A DNA stretch of 64,000 nucleotides from assembly GCA_052400665.1 (NCBI GenBank), contig JBQTGK010000002.1; one strand, written 5' to 3'. This stretch comes from JBQTGK01 sp052400665 (GTDB taxonomy: Bacteria > Bacteroidota > Bacteroidia > Bacteroidales > Marinifilaceae). The stretch's first letter is position 1; each line of letters begins with the position of its first letter. The notes under the pieces are model-generated. The model saw only the letters and a list, made by a program, of their open reading frames with translations, searched no databases and was not told the origin of the DNA. Position numbers and translations under genes: made by a program. This document shows, piece by piece, positions 28,315-38,443 of the stretch.

Positions 28315-30873
28315 ATGAAAAAAATAGCACTGATCGCATTTTCAATTCTTTATGGATTAAATGGACATGCTCAATTAGATAAAACTTACTTTAAAAAGCT
28401 CCAATCTCAACGTGTTGAATCTTCTGATTTGGTGGAATGGCAACAATTTGGTCCTGGAATGGCAGGTTATTGTGAAGAGTTTTGGTGTCATCCTACCGAT
28501 AAGAATGTGATCATGATGTCGCCAGACATGTTCAATAGTTACGGTTCATGGAATGGAGGTAAAACTTGGCAAACCATTAAAGATTGTGATGGTGATGGAA
28601 AAGATTTACCACGTATACGCAGGTTTACATTTTCACATCAGAATCCAGCATTTGGAATGGCGATTAGTGGTGGTGGAAAATTATATAAAACAGAAGATAC
28701 AGGCCGAACTTGGAAGCAAATTGAAAGTTTTAAAGGACGTTTTTCAGAATTAACTGTAGATCCATCCAATGAGAAGCTTTGGTACTTGGGACCAGGTGAT
28801 TTTTGGAATGTGAAAAAGAATTGGCGTCATCAGAATGGTCAGACTCGCAATTTTAAAAATGAGGGAATCTATAAAAGTAAGGACAAGGGAAAAACATGGA
28901 TCAAAATTACGGTTGGAGAACATTCCGATTTAGATGTTGGTCGAATAATTGTTGACCCAACAAATTCAGATGTGATTATTTCTGCTACAAATAAAGGAGT
29001 CTACAGAAGTCAAAATCAGGGTAGAACTTGGAGTTTAGCAGGGAAAGGACTTCCTGTGAATCGTCCGCGAGATATTGATTCTTATTATAACAGCAAGACG
29101 GGTGAGTTTGTTTTGTACCTTCTTGAACAAACAGCGTTTACGGCCAATGGCAAAACCGTTGATGTATCGGGTGGAGTTTATAAAAGTATCGATCATGGGT
29201 TAAGTTGGCAGAATATGACTGGAAATTTAGCGGTTGATTTCAATAAAATTACCAGCTCATCACTTCGAAATAAATATTGGGGAGCCTTGGCAACTTGGTT
29301 CGAGACCGATAAGGAAACAGTAAAGAAGAAATATCCAGAGCTACCAACTTCTGTTTACTCGATTTTTCATAGAATACGGGTAAATCCGAATGATAAAAAT
29401 GAAATTTATCTGTCGCACAATAACAAGCACGATAAAGCTTTTTTACCAGGAGGAGCATGGAAAAGTTCTGATGGTGGGAAAAACTGGATTGCAGCGACAC
29501 GAACAGGGAAATATTGGATTAAAGGAGATGATAATGCTTATTGGAAATCAAGAAACAATCCTGTAAATGTAAATACAAGCTTTGCACATCTTCAGCCTGA
29601 AATGAATAGTAGAGAAGAAGTATGGGGCAACCGATTTTTGGAAATGGGTGTTGACGGGAAAGTTTATATTTGTCTCGATCAGCAGGTGTTGGTAACAAAT
29701 AATAAAGGAAACGATTGGCAACAAATTGATGATTATGAAACTGCTCCAGGGAGTAAACACTGGGTTGGTAGTGGTGATAGTAATTTACCTGGTAGATTCA
29801 TGTTGTTAGAAACAGGTATTAAAGATCGTTATTTGCTTTGCAGTGGAGAGCATGGTTTATGGCAAACGGCACCATTGGGGAATTATCCTGATAAAATGGC
29901 TGTGGCAGTAGAGCAGTTAGAAGGGCAGAATAAGCATGGAGGAGCACATTCCATATCTACAGTTGCTGTGCATCCAAACAATCCGGATATTATTTACTTT
30001 TTAGCATGGAGACAAGAACATCGGGGTAAATTGAGGAAATCGACTGATGGTGGGAAAACGTGGAAGAATATTGCTACAATTTTTGAGGCTGATAATGCCA
30101 GTTGGATGGGTGTTGTTTTTCAAAATTCTTTGGTGATTGATCCAGTCAATCCAGATAATATGTATTTCTGTACCACACGCAAACCAATATCGGAAGTGAA
30201 TGGTCCCAATGCAGGAAAATTAACAAAAGGGGGCTATGGCTTTTACCGTTCTTCGGATGGAGGATATACTTGGGAACTAAGTAATAATGGTTTTCACGAT
30301 GGAGCTAGTGTGCGACGAATAGTAATGGATTCTAAAAATCCAGATGTGTTTTATGCAGCTTTGAATGATGATAAAGGAGGTTTGTACAAATCCAATAACA
30401 AAGGAAGCGATTGGGCGAAAATGAAGATTCCATCGGTAATTAAATCAGTAAACAATATTTTTGTAGATCGTAATACCCGCCAAATGTTTATTTCTTGTGG
30501 CAATGAAAAAGCAACCGACCTAGGAGGTGGAGTATGGCGAAGCAAAGATGATGGCAAGTCATGGAAAAAGATCTTCGATATGCCTTTTATCTGGCAAACA
30601 GAAACCTCTCCAGTCAATCCTGATATAATAATGGTAAACGCTGCATTGCCTCCAAAAGCGAAAGGAAATGCAACATTAAATCCTGGTGCTTACCTATCCT
30701 TGAATGGAGGAAAAACTTGGAATAAAATCAATACCAATTTAGGTCAGATTGATCGAATTACAGACTTAAAACCAGATCCTTATCGCGAAGATGTGTTTTG
30801 GTGCGCTCAAAAAGGGAGTGGCTGGGCAATTGGATACTTAAAAGGAACAACAAAAGGATGGTCTGAAAAGTAG
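28315..30873 (+). CDS. Secreted Asp-box beta-propeller protein, copy B
   Basis: An 852-residue paralogue of the protein at 16167-18776. A signal peptide ends near NGHAQ. About twelve Asp-box motifs are in the same order (NGGKTWQT, DTGRTWKQ, DKGKTWIK, DHGLSWQN, DGGKTWKN, NGGKTWNK and others). The same EEFWCHPTD block and DCDGDGKD loop are present near residues 55-95. The central block RFMLLETGIKDRY and the GEHGLWQTAPLGNYPDK block are almost identical in the two copies, so these are likely functional surfaces and not just propeller scaffold. It lies between a sulfatase and GH2. No catalytic pair can be assigned by eye. A propeller-type galactan hydrolase or a binding protein are both possible. 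Confidence 0.8.
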   Translation: MKKIALIAFSILYGLNGHAQLDKTYFKKLQSQRVESSDLVEWQQFGPGMAGYCEEFWCHPTDKNVIMMSPDMFNSYGSWNGGKTWQTIKDCDGDGKDLPRIRRFTFSHQNPAFGMAISGGGKLYKTEDTGRTWKQIESFKGRFSELTVDPSNEKLWYLGPGDFWNVKKNWRHQNGQTRNFKNEGIYKSKDKGKTWIKITVGEHSDLDVGRIIVDPTNSDVIISATNKGVYRSQNQGRTWSLAGKGLPVNRPRDIDSYYNSKTGEFVLYLLEQTAFTANGKTVDVSGGVYKSIDHGLSWQNMTGNLAVDFNKITSSSLRNKYWGALATWFETDKETVKKKYPELPTSVYSIFHRIRVNPNDKNEIYLSHNNKHDKAFLPGGAWKSSDGGKNWIAATRTGKYWIKGDDNAYWKSRNNPVNVNTSFAHLQPEMNSREEVWGNRFLEMGVDGKVYICLDQQVLVTNNKGNDWQQIDDYETAPGSKHWVGSGDSNLPGRFMLLETGIKDRYLLCSGEHGLWQTAPLGNYPDKMAVAVEQLEGQNKHGGAHSISTVAVHPNNPDIIYFLAWRQEHRGKLRKSTDGGKTWKNIATIFEADNASWMGVVFQNSLVIDPVNPDNMYFCTTRKPISEVNGPNAGKLTKGGYGFYRSSDGGYTWELSNNGFHDGASVRRIVMDSKNPDVFYAALNDDKGGLYKSNNKGSDWAKMKIPSVIKSVNNIFVDRNTRQMFISCGNEKATDLGGGVWRSKDDGKSWKKIFDMPFIWQTETSPVNPDIIMVNAALPPKAKGNATLNPGAYLSLNGGKTWNKINTNLGQIDRITDLKPDPYREDVFWCAQKGSGWAIGYLKGTTKGWSEK

Positions 30874-30927
30874 TTTGGAAAGAGTAATAGGATCGTAAAA
30901 TAGTTATAAAAATATAATAAAAGTAAC

Positions 30928-33441
30928 ATGAAGAGGACACTTTTTTTAACAGCCCTTTTAATAATATCTCTGGCTTTTCAATCATTGAAAGCACAGAAAC
31001 GAGAGGCAGATTTTAATTTCGATTGGAAGTTTACTTTACTTGATGATACCAAAATTCCATCTCAAATTCCTTTTGAAGATGAGGCTTGGAGAGAAGTGCG
31101 TTTGCCTCATGATTGGAGTGTGGAATTTTCATTTGATGAGAAAATGGAAGGTTGCACTGGCTATCTAGCTGGTGGAGTTGGAGTTTATCAAAAGCATTTT
31201 AAAACAGCAACTGACAAAAATAAAAAAAGCACCTTTATTCTATTCGATGGGGTATACAACAATGCGACTTTTTGGCTAAACGGAAAACGTTTGGGAGAGA
31301 ATCCTTACGGTTATTCTCCTGTTTACTTCGATCTCACACCATTTTTAAAGGAAAAAGGAGAAGATAATGTGTTAACGGTACACGTTGATCATTCTCGTTA
31401 TGCCGATAGCAGATGGTACACAGGTAGTGGGATTTACAGAAATGTAAAATTGATAACCGTTGACAAATTGCACATTCCTATTTGGGGGACTTTTGTAACA
31501 ACGCCACAAGTTTCTGCCGATGAGGCAACAGTGTAGATTGAAACAAAAGTGTTGAATTCAAGAAAGAAAAGTAGCAAGTTTGTTTTTTCAACGGATGTAG
31601 TTGATGCAAGTGGAAAAGTTGTTGCTTCAGATAAAAAGGAAGTAAAATTATCGTCTGGAAAGGAAACGAAAATTTTGCAGACTATTTCTGTAGGTCAGCC
31701 TAAATTGTGGGATACTAAAAATCCGAATATGTACAAGGCAGTTTCCAGGTTAATGGTAAACAACAAAGTAGTTGATCAATATAGTACATCATTTGGAATT
31801 TGTAGTCTTCGAAACGACAAAGATCATGGCTTTTTTCTAAATGGAAAGTCTACATACGTGAAAGGGGTTTGTTTGCATCACGATGGAGGATTAGTCGGAG
31901 TTGCAGTGCCAAAAGGAGTGTGGAGACGTCGTCTTCAAAAGCTAAAAGATGCTGGTTGCAATGCCATTCGTACTTCTCACAATCCTTTTTCTGAAGAATT
32001 TTTGGATTTATGCGATGAAATGGGATTTCTAGTTCAGAATGAAATATTCGACGAGATGGATAACCCTAAAGATAAGCAGTACAATATGAACGAGCGTGAG
32101 GTAAAATACATCACACGTGGTTATACCGAGCATTTTCAGAAATGGGGAGAAAGCGATTTAAAGAGAACCATTTTGAGAGATCGAAATCATCCATCAGTAT
32201 TTCAGTGGAGTATTGGGAATGAGATCGAATGGACTTATAAAGATTATAAGCATGTAAGTGGATTGTGGGATCCTGAGTCTAAAGGTGGATACTGGAATAA
32301 AATACCAGATTTAACAGCCGATGAAATGAAGGCACGATACAATGCCTTGCCAGATAGAAAGTACAAATTGGCCGAAACAGCTCAGAGATTATCCAAGTGG
32401 GTTAAAGAATTGGATACAACACGAGCAGTAACAGCTAATTTAATTATTCCTGTAGCCAGTTGTGCTTCTGGATATGCAGATGCTTTAGATGTGGTTGGTT
32501 TTAGTTACCAAATTGCACAATACGATTGGTGCAAAAAGAATTATCCTAACATGATGTTCACTGGAAATGAAAATTCTGGATTGTTGAGCGAATGGCTTTC
32601 AATTATCGAGAATCCTATGGTTTTCAGTATGTACATGTGGACAGGAATTGATTATATGGGAGAATCTCAGGACAAATGGCCACAAAAAGGTTGGGATGGC
32701 GACCTGCTTGATTTTGCAGGCTTCGAAAAGCAAAAATGGAATTATTTCAAGAGTATCTGGGTAAACAAAGCTCATTTGTCAATCGGGACATTACCTGTTG
32801 AAGGTTCAAAGTTTACAGTAAATGAGTTAAGCGGAAAACCAGTTGCTAAAAATAAAAAAGCAATGAATTGGGCCAATTCAAATATGCATTGGAATTACAA
32901 GGATAAGGAGATGGTTTTAGTTGAAGTATGCTCAAACCTTCCAGTAGTAGAATTGTTCTTAAATGATGTTTCTCTGGGATGTAGAAGTCTATCGGAATGT
33001 CCCGATCGTATTTTCCGTTGGGCTGTTCCCTTTCAAGCGGGAACACTTACCGCAAAAGCAGGTTTCGATGGAGCAAGAATTCATGCAGAATTAAAAACGA
33101 CATCAGCTCCTGTGGGTATTCGTTTAACAACCGATAAATCAACACTTACTGCTGACGGTTACGATGTAGCTCATGTAATTGCTCAGTTAGTTGATAAGGA
33201 TGGAAATGAGGTGAAGACATCGGATGTAAAATTGACTTTTTCTATCGATGGAAAAGCAAGAGTTTTGGGTGTAGATAATGGTTCCAACAAGAGTGTTCAG
33301 GATTATCAATCGAACGAATTGGTAACTTCTCAAGGTCGAGGGATGCTTTTGATACAATCTTTAAAAGATAAAAGTGAGATTATTGTTAAGGTACAAGCGG
33401 ATGGCTTGAATAGTAGTAGAGTTCATATTGAAACAAAATAA
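30928..33441 (+). pseudogene. GH2-family beta-galactosidase interrupted by an in-frame amber codon
   Basis: Two open pieces in the same frame (30928-31536 and 31549-33441) make one 837-residue GH2 enzyme if the TAG at 31534-31536 is read through. The first piece has the signal peptide and the sugar-binding domain with LPHDWSVE and YRNVKL. The second has the rest of the Ig-like domain, the TIM barrel and C-terminal Ig domains. In read-through numbering Glu432 in SIGNEIEW is the acid/base and Glu548 in FTGNENSG fits the nucleophile. The context ACA GTG TAG ATT GAA suggests a single CAG to TAG change. Everything else is intact, so the loss is recent, or it is a sequencing error or rare suppression. 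A second product could only start at the weak GTG 31549 and would lack the signal peptide. Confidence 0.85.
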
Positions 33442-34833
33442 ATGGTTATGCAATTACTTAACAGAATACAAATTTTTATCGCATTAGGCTTATTAGTAAT
33501 GAGTAGTTGTACTCAAACAAAGAAAAAAGGAGAATCAAATGCTCCGATTATTAATCCTGATGCAATAAGTGTAGATGTAATCGTTCCAGAACATGGAATG
33601 GCTGATCCTCATGCTTGGGTACAAAACGATACGGTGTTTGTGATTTGTGGTCACGATGAATCCTGGGAGGGGAAAGGTTCTTTTCGTATGGATCGATGGG
33701 AAGTTTGGTCAACCGCAGATTTAAAGAACTGGGAACACCATCGTAATATCTATCCTAAGGATACTTACATTGGTGATAATCCAAATTGTTGGGCAGGAGA
33801 TATTTGCGAGAGAGATGGCAAGTATTATTGGTTTTTCTCCAACAGAAATATCGATACTGGTGTGCTTGTTGCTGATAAAATTACTGGCGAATACAAAGAT
33901 TTACTAGGTAAACCATTGTTGCCTAAAGGAATTGTTCCTGTACATCCTTACGATCCTGAGATCTATATCGAGAATGATGAATACACCATTTGCTTTGGTG
34001 TGAATACCTACTACATGGCTACACTGGCTAAGGATATGAAATCTTTAACATCTGAGCCAAAGGAAATCATCGTGAAAGATGAGAATGGTGAAAAAGTAAT
34101 TGCTGAGGATAAACCTACCTTATTTAAGCGCAACGATTGGTATTATTTAGTTTTTGGAAGTCGTTATGCCATGTCGAAGAATTTATATGGTCCGTACGAA
34201 TTTAAAGGTGCATTTTTATCTGGTGGGCACACAAGCTTCTTCGATTGGCAGGGTCAAAAATATGTATTGCAAGAGAATCATGATATCAGTGCATTTTACC
34301 GTGGGGCAAGTCTAAAACCAGTATTTTTTAATCAGGATGAAACTATTTTTATTCCTGAGGATGATAGAATGTATCCAGCTCCTGGAAGACCTTTCCAGTT
34401 TAAAAATAGCACCATGGGTTGGAAAGCATTGAATGGAACTGATCTTCAATTTTCTGATGGGATTTTAAAAGGGACAATTTCTGCTAAAAATGCAATAATT
34501 CAATCTGCTCCTTGGTTGTATACCGATACTCAATTGTGTTCTAAAGTAAGCTTTAAAATGAAGAACAATAGCGATGCCAAGGAAATGAAATTTGCTATTT
34601 ATACTCGAAATCAAGGTCCTGGTTTTTGGGGTAAAGGAACCGGTCAAGTAGATTGGAAACAACAAGAATGGATTAGTATTCCGATCAGTTCTAACGATTC
34701 TGATTTTGTGACTTACACAATTGAATTATCTCAATTTAAAGAGGTAAATGAGCGCTTGATGCAAATAGCCTTACAACCTGCAACGAATGTAAATTCAGGC
34801 TCGTGGGAAATCGATGAGGTTCTGGTAAAATAA
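33442..34833 (+). CDS. GH43-like five-bladed propeller lipoprotein with C-terminal beta-sandwich
   Basis: A 463-residue lipoprotein (lipobox LVMSSC, Cys near residue 23) placed immediately after the GH2 stop codon with no gap. The N-terminal 300 residues have the GH43/GH32-type propeller pattern: MADPHAWV with a likely catalytic Asp, WSTADLKNWEHH, ERDGKYYWFFS, HPYDPEIYI and a conserved ENHD. The last 150 residues look like a carbohydrate-binding-type sandwich (GSWEIDEV near the end). A truncated duplicate lies at 37810-38011. In this context an exo-acting alpha- or beta-galactosidase-type role on galactan side chains is possible; the specificity cannot be read from the sequence. Confidence 0.78.
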   Translation: MVMQLLNRIQIFIALGLLVMSSCTQTKKKGESNAPIINPDAISVDVIVPEHGMADPHAWVQNDTVFVICGHDESWEGKGSFRMDRWEVWSTADLKNWEHHRNIYPKDTYIGDNPNCWAGDICERDGKYYWFFSNRNIDTGVLVADKITGEYKDLLGKPLLPKGIVPVHPYDPEIYIENDEYTICFGVNTYYMATLAKDMKSLTSEPKEIIVKDENGEKVIAEDKPTLFKRNDWYYLVFGSRYAMSKNLYGPYEFKGAFLSGGHTSFFDWQGQKYVLQENHDISAFYRGASLKPVFFNQDETIFIPEDDRMYPAPGRPFQFKNSTMGWKALNGTDLQFSDGILKGTISAKNAIIQSAPWLYTDTQLCSKVSFKMKNNSDAKEMKFAIYTRNQGPGFWGKGTGQVDWKQQEWISIPISSNDSDFVTYTIELSQFKEVNERLMQIALQPATNVNSGSWEIDEVLVK

Positions 34834-34845
34834 TAGAATGGAAGT

Positions 34846-36456
34846 ATGATAAAATTAAATAGGATGAAATCAGTAATGAAAAAAGGACTATATCTGTTTG
34901 TAGTGTTTTTGTTTTCTTTATCGGCGCAAGCGAAAAAAAAGCCCAATGTAATTATTTTTTTTGCAGATGATATAAGTGCACGAGAGTTTCCAATGTATGG
35001 TTCTTCTGTTTGGAGTGATCCCAAAGGGCACAATACAGACAATCCTGAATTTCGTGCTAAAACACCAGTAATGGATCGTTTGGCCGATGAGGGGGTAACA
35101 GTTAAAACGGCTTGGGCAGCAACCGTATGTAATCCTAGTCGTGCCATGATGATGACTGGGCGTTACGCTCATATTCACAAGTGGTGGCACAATAAAGACA
35201 AAGGTTGGTATATAAATGAAAAAGGTAAAAAAGCTACATGGCCTCCTTACGAAAGTTCGCCGATGTTAATCGGTCATATCGCTCAAAAAGCGGGTTATGG
35301 AACCTATTGGGCTGGGAAAACACAGATGGCTGGAGATTTAACGAAATATGGATTCGATGAGGGTTGTTTTACACCTGGTTCTTTATCAGATAAAGACAAT
35401 CCGTATACTGACTTTAAGCACAAGATGCTTAAAAAAGATGGGAAAAAGATTTTACTTAACGCGGATACAGGAAAGCCTTGTAAAACTTACATGCAACATG
35501 GTTGGTATTGGTATCCACATGTGCGTTTGATGAATGACCCAGTTTCAGGAAAAAAATTCAGTTGGTGGCCAAACACAAAGGAATCTAAAGCATCTTTCGG
35601 AATCAATACTTATGGTCCAGATGTTGAGTTGGATTTTGTATTCAATTTTATGGATCGTCAGGAAAAAAAAGATAAACCATTTTTCATTTATCACACAAGT
35701 CATTTAGGACACGATGCATTTGATTGGTTCAAACCAGATTCTAAATGCAAGTGGCCAGGAGCTCCAATTGTGAAGTGGGATGGAAAGAAATATACAAGAA
35801 CAAAGCCACAGGTTACAGGCGATAATGGAGTATACGATACGCATGGAACCATAACTTCTTCGGGAATCCACAATCACATCAACTACATCGATTATCAAAT
35901 ATCTTTATACCTGAAGAAGCTTAAAGAAATGGGTGAAGATCAAAATACCATTATAATAATAGCTGCTGATAATGGAACTAGTGGCTACGGAAAAGCGAGT
36001 CCTGATCGTCAGAAAGGCTGTCATGTTCCTTTTATTGTTTATGCTCCAGGTTTTGATTTTACCAAAAGTGGAATGCAAGATGTATTGCTAAATATTGCTG
36101 ATGTTTGGCCGACTTTGGCTGAAGTTATGCAGGTAGATGTTCCAGATGATTATGAGGTGAATGGTGAAAGTTTTTGGGGATGGTTGACTACCGATAAGCA
36201 AGAGCACAGAGATTGGATTTATGCTTATAGAAAGGAAATGCAATTGGTTCGAGGGAAGAATGTAATGAAAGATGGTTATGGTAAATGGTGGGATGTATCG
36301 GAGCAACCCGATGATTTGATTGATTTCCAAAAAATAATGGATTGGGAAAAAGAGTCGAAAACAAATCGCAAGGAGAAAGAGCAGCTTTTAAAGACCATTA
36401 AACCTTTCGATAAGCATGAAACAGAGCATGATGCACCTGGTTATAAAAAAAGATAA
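34846..36456 (+). CDS. Secreted S1-type sulfatase (CNPSR)
   Basis: A 536-residue sulfatase; the signal peptide is clearest from Met11 (start 34876), ending near LSAQAK. The metal strand is NVIIFFADDISA. The maturation motif CNPSRAMMMTG has its formylglycine cysteine at residue 95, counted from 34846. GKTQMAG replaces the usual GKWHLG, and ADNGTSG is the metal-binding DNG. The His and Lys surroundings (IHKWWHNKDKGW, HTSHLGHDAFDW) suggest a bulky or strongly anionic substrate. It is 12 bases after the GH43-like gene. It belongs to a different subfamily from its neighbours. Confidence 0.9.
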   Translation: MIKLNRMKSVMKKGLYLFVVFLFSLSAQAKKKPNVIIFFADDISAREFPMYGSSVWSDPKGHNTDNPEFRAKTPVMDRLADEGVTVKTAWAATVCNPSRAMMMTGRYAHIHKWWHNKDKGWYINEKGKKATWPPYESSPMLIGHIAQKAGYGTYWAGKTQMAGDLTKYGFDEGCFTPGSLSDKDNPYTDFKHKMLKKDGKKILLNADTGKPCKTYMQHGWYWYPHVRLMNDPVSGKKFSWWPNTKESKASFGINTYGPDVELDFVFNFMDRQEKKDKPFFIYHTSHLGHDAFDWFKPDSKCKWPGAPIVKWDGKKYTRTKPQVTGDNGVYDTHGTITSSGIHNHINYIDYQISLYLKKLKEMGEDQNTIIIIAADNGTSGYGKASPDRQKGCHVPFIVYAPGFDFTKSGMQDVLLNIADVWPTLAEVMQVDVPDDYEVNGESFWGWLTTDKQEHRDWIYAYRKEMQLVRGKNVMKDGYGKWWDVSEQPDDLIDFQKIMDWEKESKTNRKEKEQLLKTIKPFDKHETEHDAPGYKKR

Positions 36457-36521
36457 GGATTCAATTGGTTAGAGTTTTCGTGTTGTAAATGAAAGGTTAT
36501 AAACCCACTAAAATAAAATAG

Positions 36522-37796
36522 ATGTATAGATTATTTTTGAGTTCGGCCATAGTTGGATTGCTAATTTGCATGTTTTCCTGCCAATCAAAAAAGCAAGAAA
36601 GTGAAGCAAAAGATCAAGGCGGTTTTCCTTTTATTTTACCCGATGAAAAGCCAGATCGAGAAATGAGTGCTGCTATGGAGCGAATTTACACTGATTATGA
36701 GGCTCCTCAACCACATCATAACGAATTGTTTTCTCAGTTTAAATATACAGAGCTTAAAGGTTTCGATTACAATAACTACGACGGAACAATTTCGCGTCGC
36801 GATCCATCAAAAATACTTTTACACAAGGGTAAATACTATGTGTGGTATACCTATCGAAATACGCCTACTCCGCCACAAGGAGCCGACAAATGTAATGATA
36901 CCATCCCGTCGGCAGATTGGGATTTAGCAGAGATTTGGTACGCTACTTCTACCGATGGCTTTAATTGGGAAGAACAAGGTGTTGCAATCAATCGTCCTGA
37001 AAAACCTTTGGTTGGTTGGAGAGCTGTTACCACAACTGATATTTTAGAATGGAAAGGGAAATACTATTTGTACTACCAAGGCTTTATGCAGGCTAGTGGA
37101 AAGCGTGGAGATGATTGTCCGGTGGCTGTATCTTATGCGGATTCTCCTGATGGACCGTGGACTCCTTACAACAAAGTAGTGATTGCCAATGGAGCAGAAG
37201 GGGAGTGGGATCAATATTCGATTCACGATCCTTATCCATTAGTTCACAATGGTAAAATCTATATTTATTATAAATCTGATTTTGGTGAGAGACCAGACTT
37301 GGTGCGTATGCAAGGTTTGGCAATAGCCGATAACCCATTAGGACCGTTCAAAAAACATCCTTTAAATCCTGTAATTACTTCAGGACATGAAACATCTTTA
37401 TTTCCTTTTAGAGAAGGTGTGGCTGCATTGGTTTATAAAGACGGACCTGAGCACAATACCATTCAATACGCGAAAGACTGGGTAAATTTTGAGATTGCTT
37501 CCATCACTGAATTGATGCCCTATGCAGCAGCTCCATACGTTGCCGATGCTTTTACCGATACAAAAGATGGTAGAGGAATTACATGGGGAACAGCTCATTT
37601 TATAAACGTTACTGGTAAGAGGGATAAGTTCTGTTCAAAATTAGTTCGCTTCGATTGTGATTTAAGTCAAGATATTAACGATCCAGAAATGAAACAGCAT
37701 CGTGTAAAACACAAGCCGGATGTATATTTTCGTCAAAGATTGAGCGCAAAGCAGTTAAGTCGAATTGAGCAAGAAAATGAAAAACGGATAAAATAA
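36522..37796 (+). CDS. GH117-family 3,6-anhydro-alpha-L-galactosidase-like lipoprotein
   Basis: A 424-residue lipoprotein (lipobox CMFSC near residue 20). GH117 hallmarks are clear: MERIYTDYEAPQPHHNELF, SRRDPSK with Asp94, a central HDPYP with Asp236 and SGHETSLFPF with His289. This matches the Asp/Asp/His catalytic set described for GH117, and the fold is a five-bladed propeller. Characterised members remove 3,6-anhydro-L-galactose from the non-reducing end of neoagaro-oligosaccharides, which makes an agar- or porphyran-type galactan the best guess for this locus. It follows the CNPSR sulfatase by 65 bases and is followed by the GH43-like remnant. Confidence 0.88.
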   Translation: MYRLFLSSAIVGLLICMFSCQSKKQESEAKDQGGFPFILPDEKPDREMSAAMERIYTDYEAPQPHHNELFSQFKYTELKGFDYNNYDGTISRRDPSKILLHKGKYYVWYTYRNTPTPPQGADKCNDTIPSADWDLAEIWYATSTDGFNWEEQGVAINRPEKPLVGWRAVTTTDILEWKGKYYLYYQGFMQASGKRGDDCPVAVSYADSPDGPWTPYNKVVIANGAEGEWDQYSIHDPYPLVHNGKIYIYYKSDFGERPDLVRMQGLAIADNPLGPFKKHPLNPVITSGHETSLFPFREGVAALVYKDGPEHNTIQYAKDWVNFEIASITELMPYAAAPYVADAFTDTKDGRGITWGTAHFINVTGKRDKFCSKLVRFDCDLSQDINDPEMKQHRVKHKPDVYFRQRLSAKQLSRIEQENEKRIK

Positions 37797-37809
37797 TATT
37801 TTTAATAAA

Positions 37810-38011
37810 ATGAAGAATTATTTAGTTGTAATTGGATTGTTATTGTTTAGTATCTATTCCTGGACATCCTTACGAATCTGAAATTTTTATAGAGAATGAG
37901 ATGTACACCATTTGTTTTGGTGTAGGTCAATACTATATGGCTACACTGGCCAAAGATATGATGTCTTTGGAAACTGAACCTAAGCCTATTTTAATCATCA
38001 CAAGTTTTTAA
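37810..38011 (+). pseudogene. Remnant of a GH43-like gene
   Basis: ATG 37810 begins a signal-peptide-like stretch (MKNYLVVIGLLLFS) that breaks off after about 20 residues. A second frame then reads GHPYESEIFIEN, YTICFGV and YYMATLAKDM up to TAA at 38009-38011. These pieces match residues about 168-215 of the GH43-like protein at 33442-34833. The part between the signal peptide and residue 168 and everything after residue 215 is missing, so this is a deleted and frameshifted paralogue. Confidence 0.82.
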
Positions 38012-38443
38012 ATACCCCCCTTTATCCTTTTCATTTTATCTTATTGCGATTTTTTGAGATTAAAAAAACAGATTAGTTGTGATTTTGTTCAGTTATGTAG
38101 AGTTTTTGAATAGTATTTTTTCTACTATAACAGCTACTTAAACCTTAACTTTAACAGATGTTTTAAAGACAATTTAGAATTGGTAGTTTACAATTCGCTT
38201 CTGGGATATTGCAGCTATAGAACGATTGAGTAGGAGTGAATAAAGTTGTATCAGAAAAATTCAATTTTTAAAATGTAGCAAAACATGGTTTAATACAATT
38301 ATCGGAGAATTTTCGAAAGAGGTAGAATACGTTAAAAAGCCACTTGAGTTTTGGGATTGGAGACTCTGGAAGGGAGAAGCAGATGTAATTCTGATTATTC
38401 GAAACTTAGAATCAAAAAATCAAATAACATAAAATATGTACCA
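38012..38443. other. Gap after the GH43-like remnant, no gene
   Basis: 432 bases without an intact frame. A short open stretch upstream of 38444 is in frame with the next sulfatase but is unlike any sulfatase N-terminus. The gap is far longer than the 0-65 base spacers elsewhere in locus B and is best read as debris of the deleted gene. It could hold a new promoter for the last three genes; I found no good match. Confidence 0.45.

Noticed and set aside
31534..31536. Amber recoding (pyrrolysine or general TAG reassignment)
   Set aside because: No recoding element or pyrrolysine genes are visible, other genes in the window stop normally, and a simple nonsense change explains the site.
31537..33441. 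Second half of the GH2 as an independent gene starting at GTG 31549
   Set aside because: It would begin in the middle of an Ig-like domain, lack a signal peptide and have no ribosome binding site; the frame continues from the first half.
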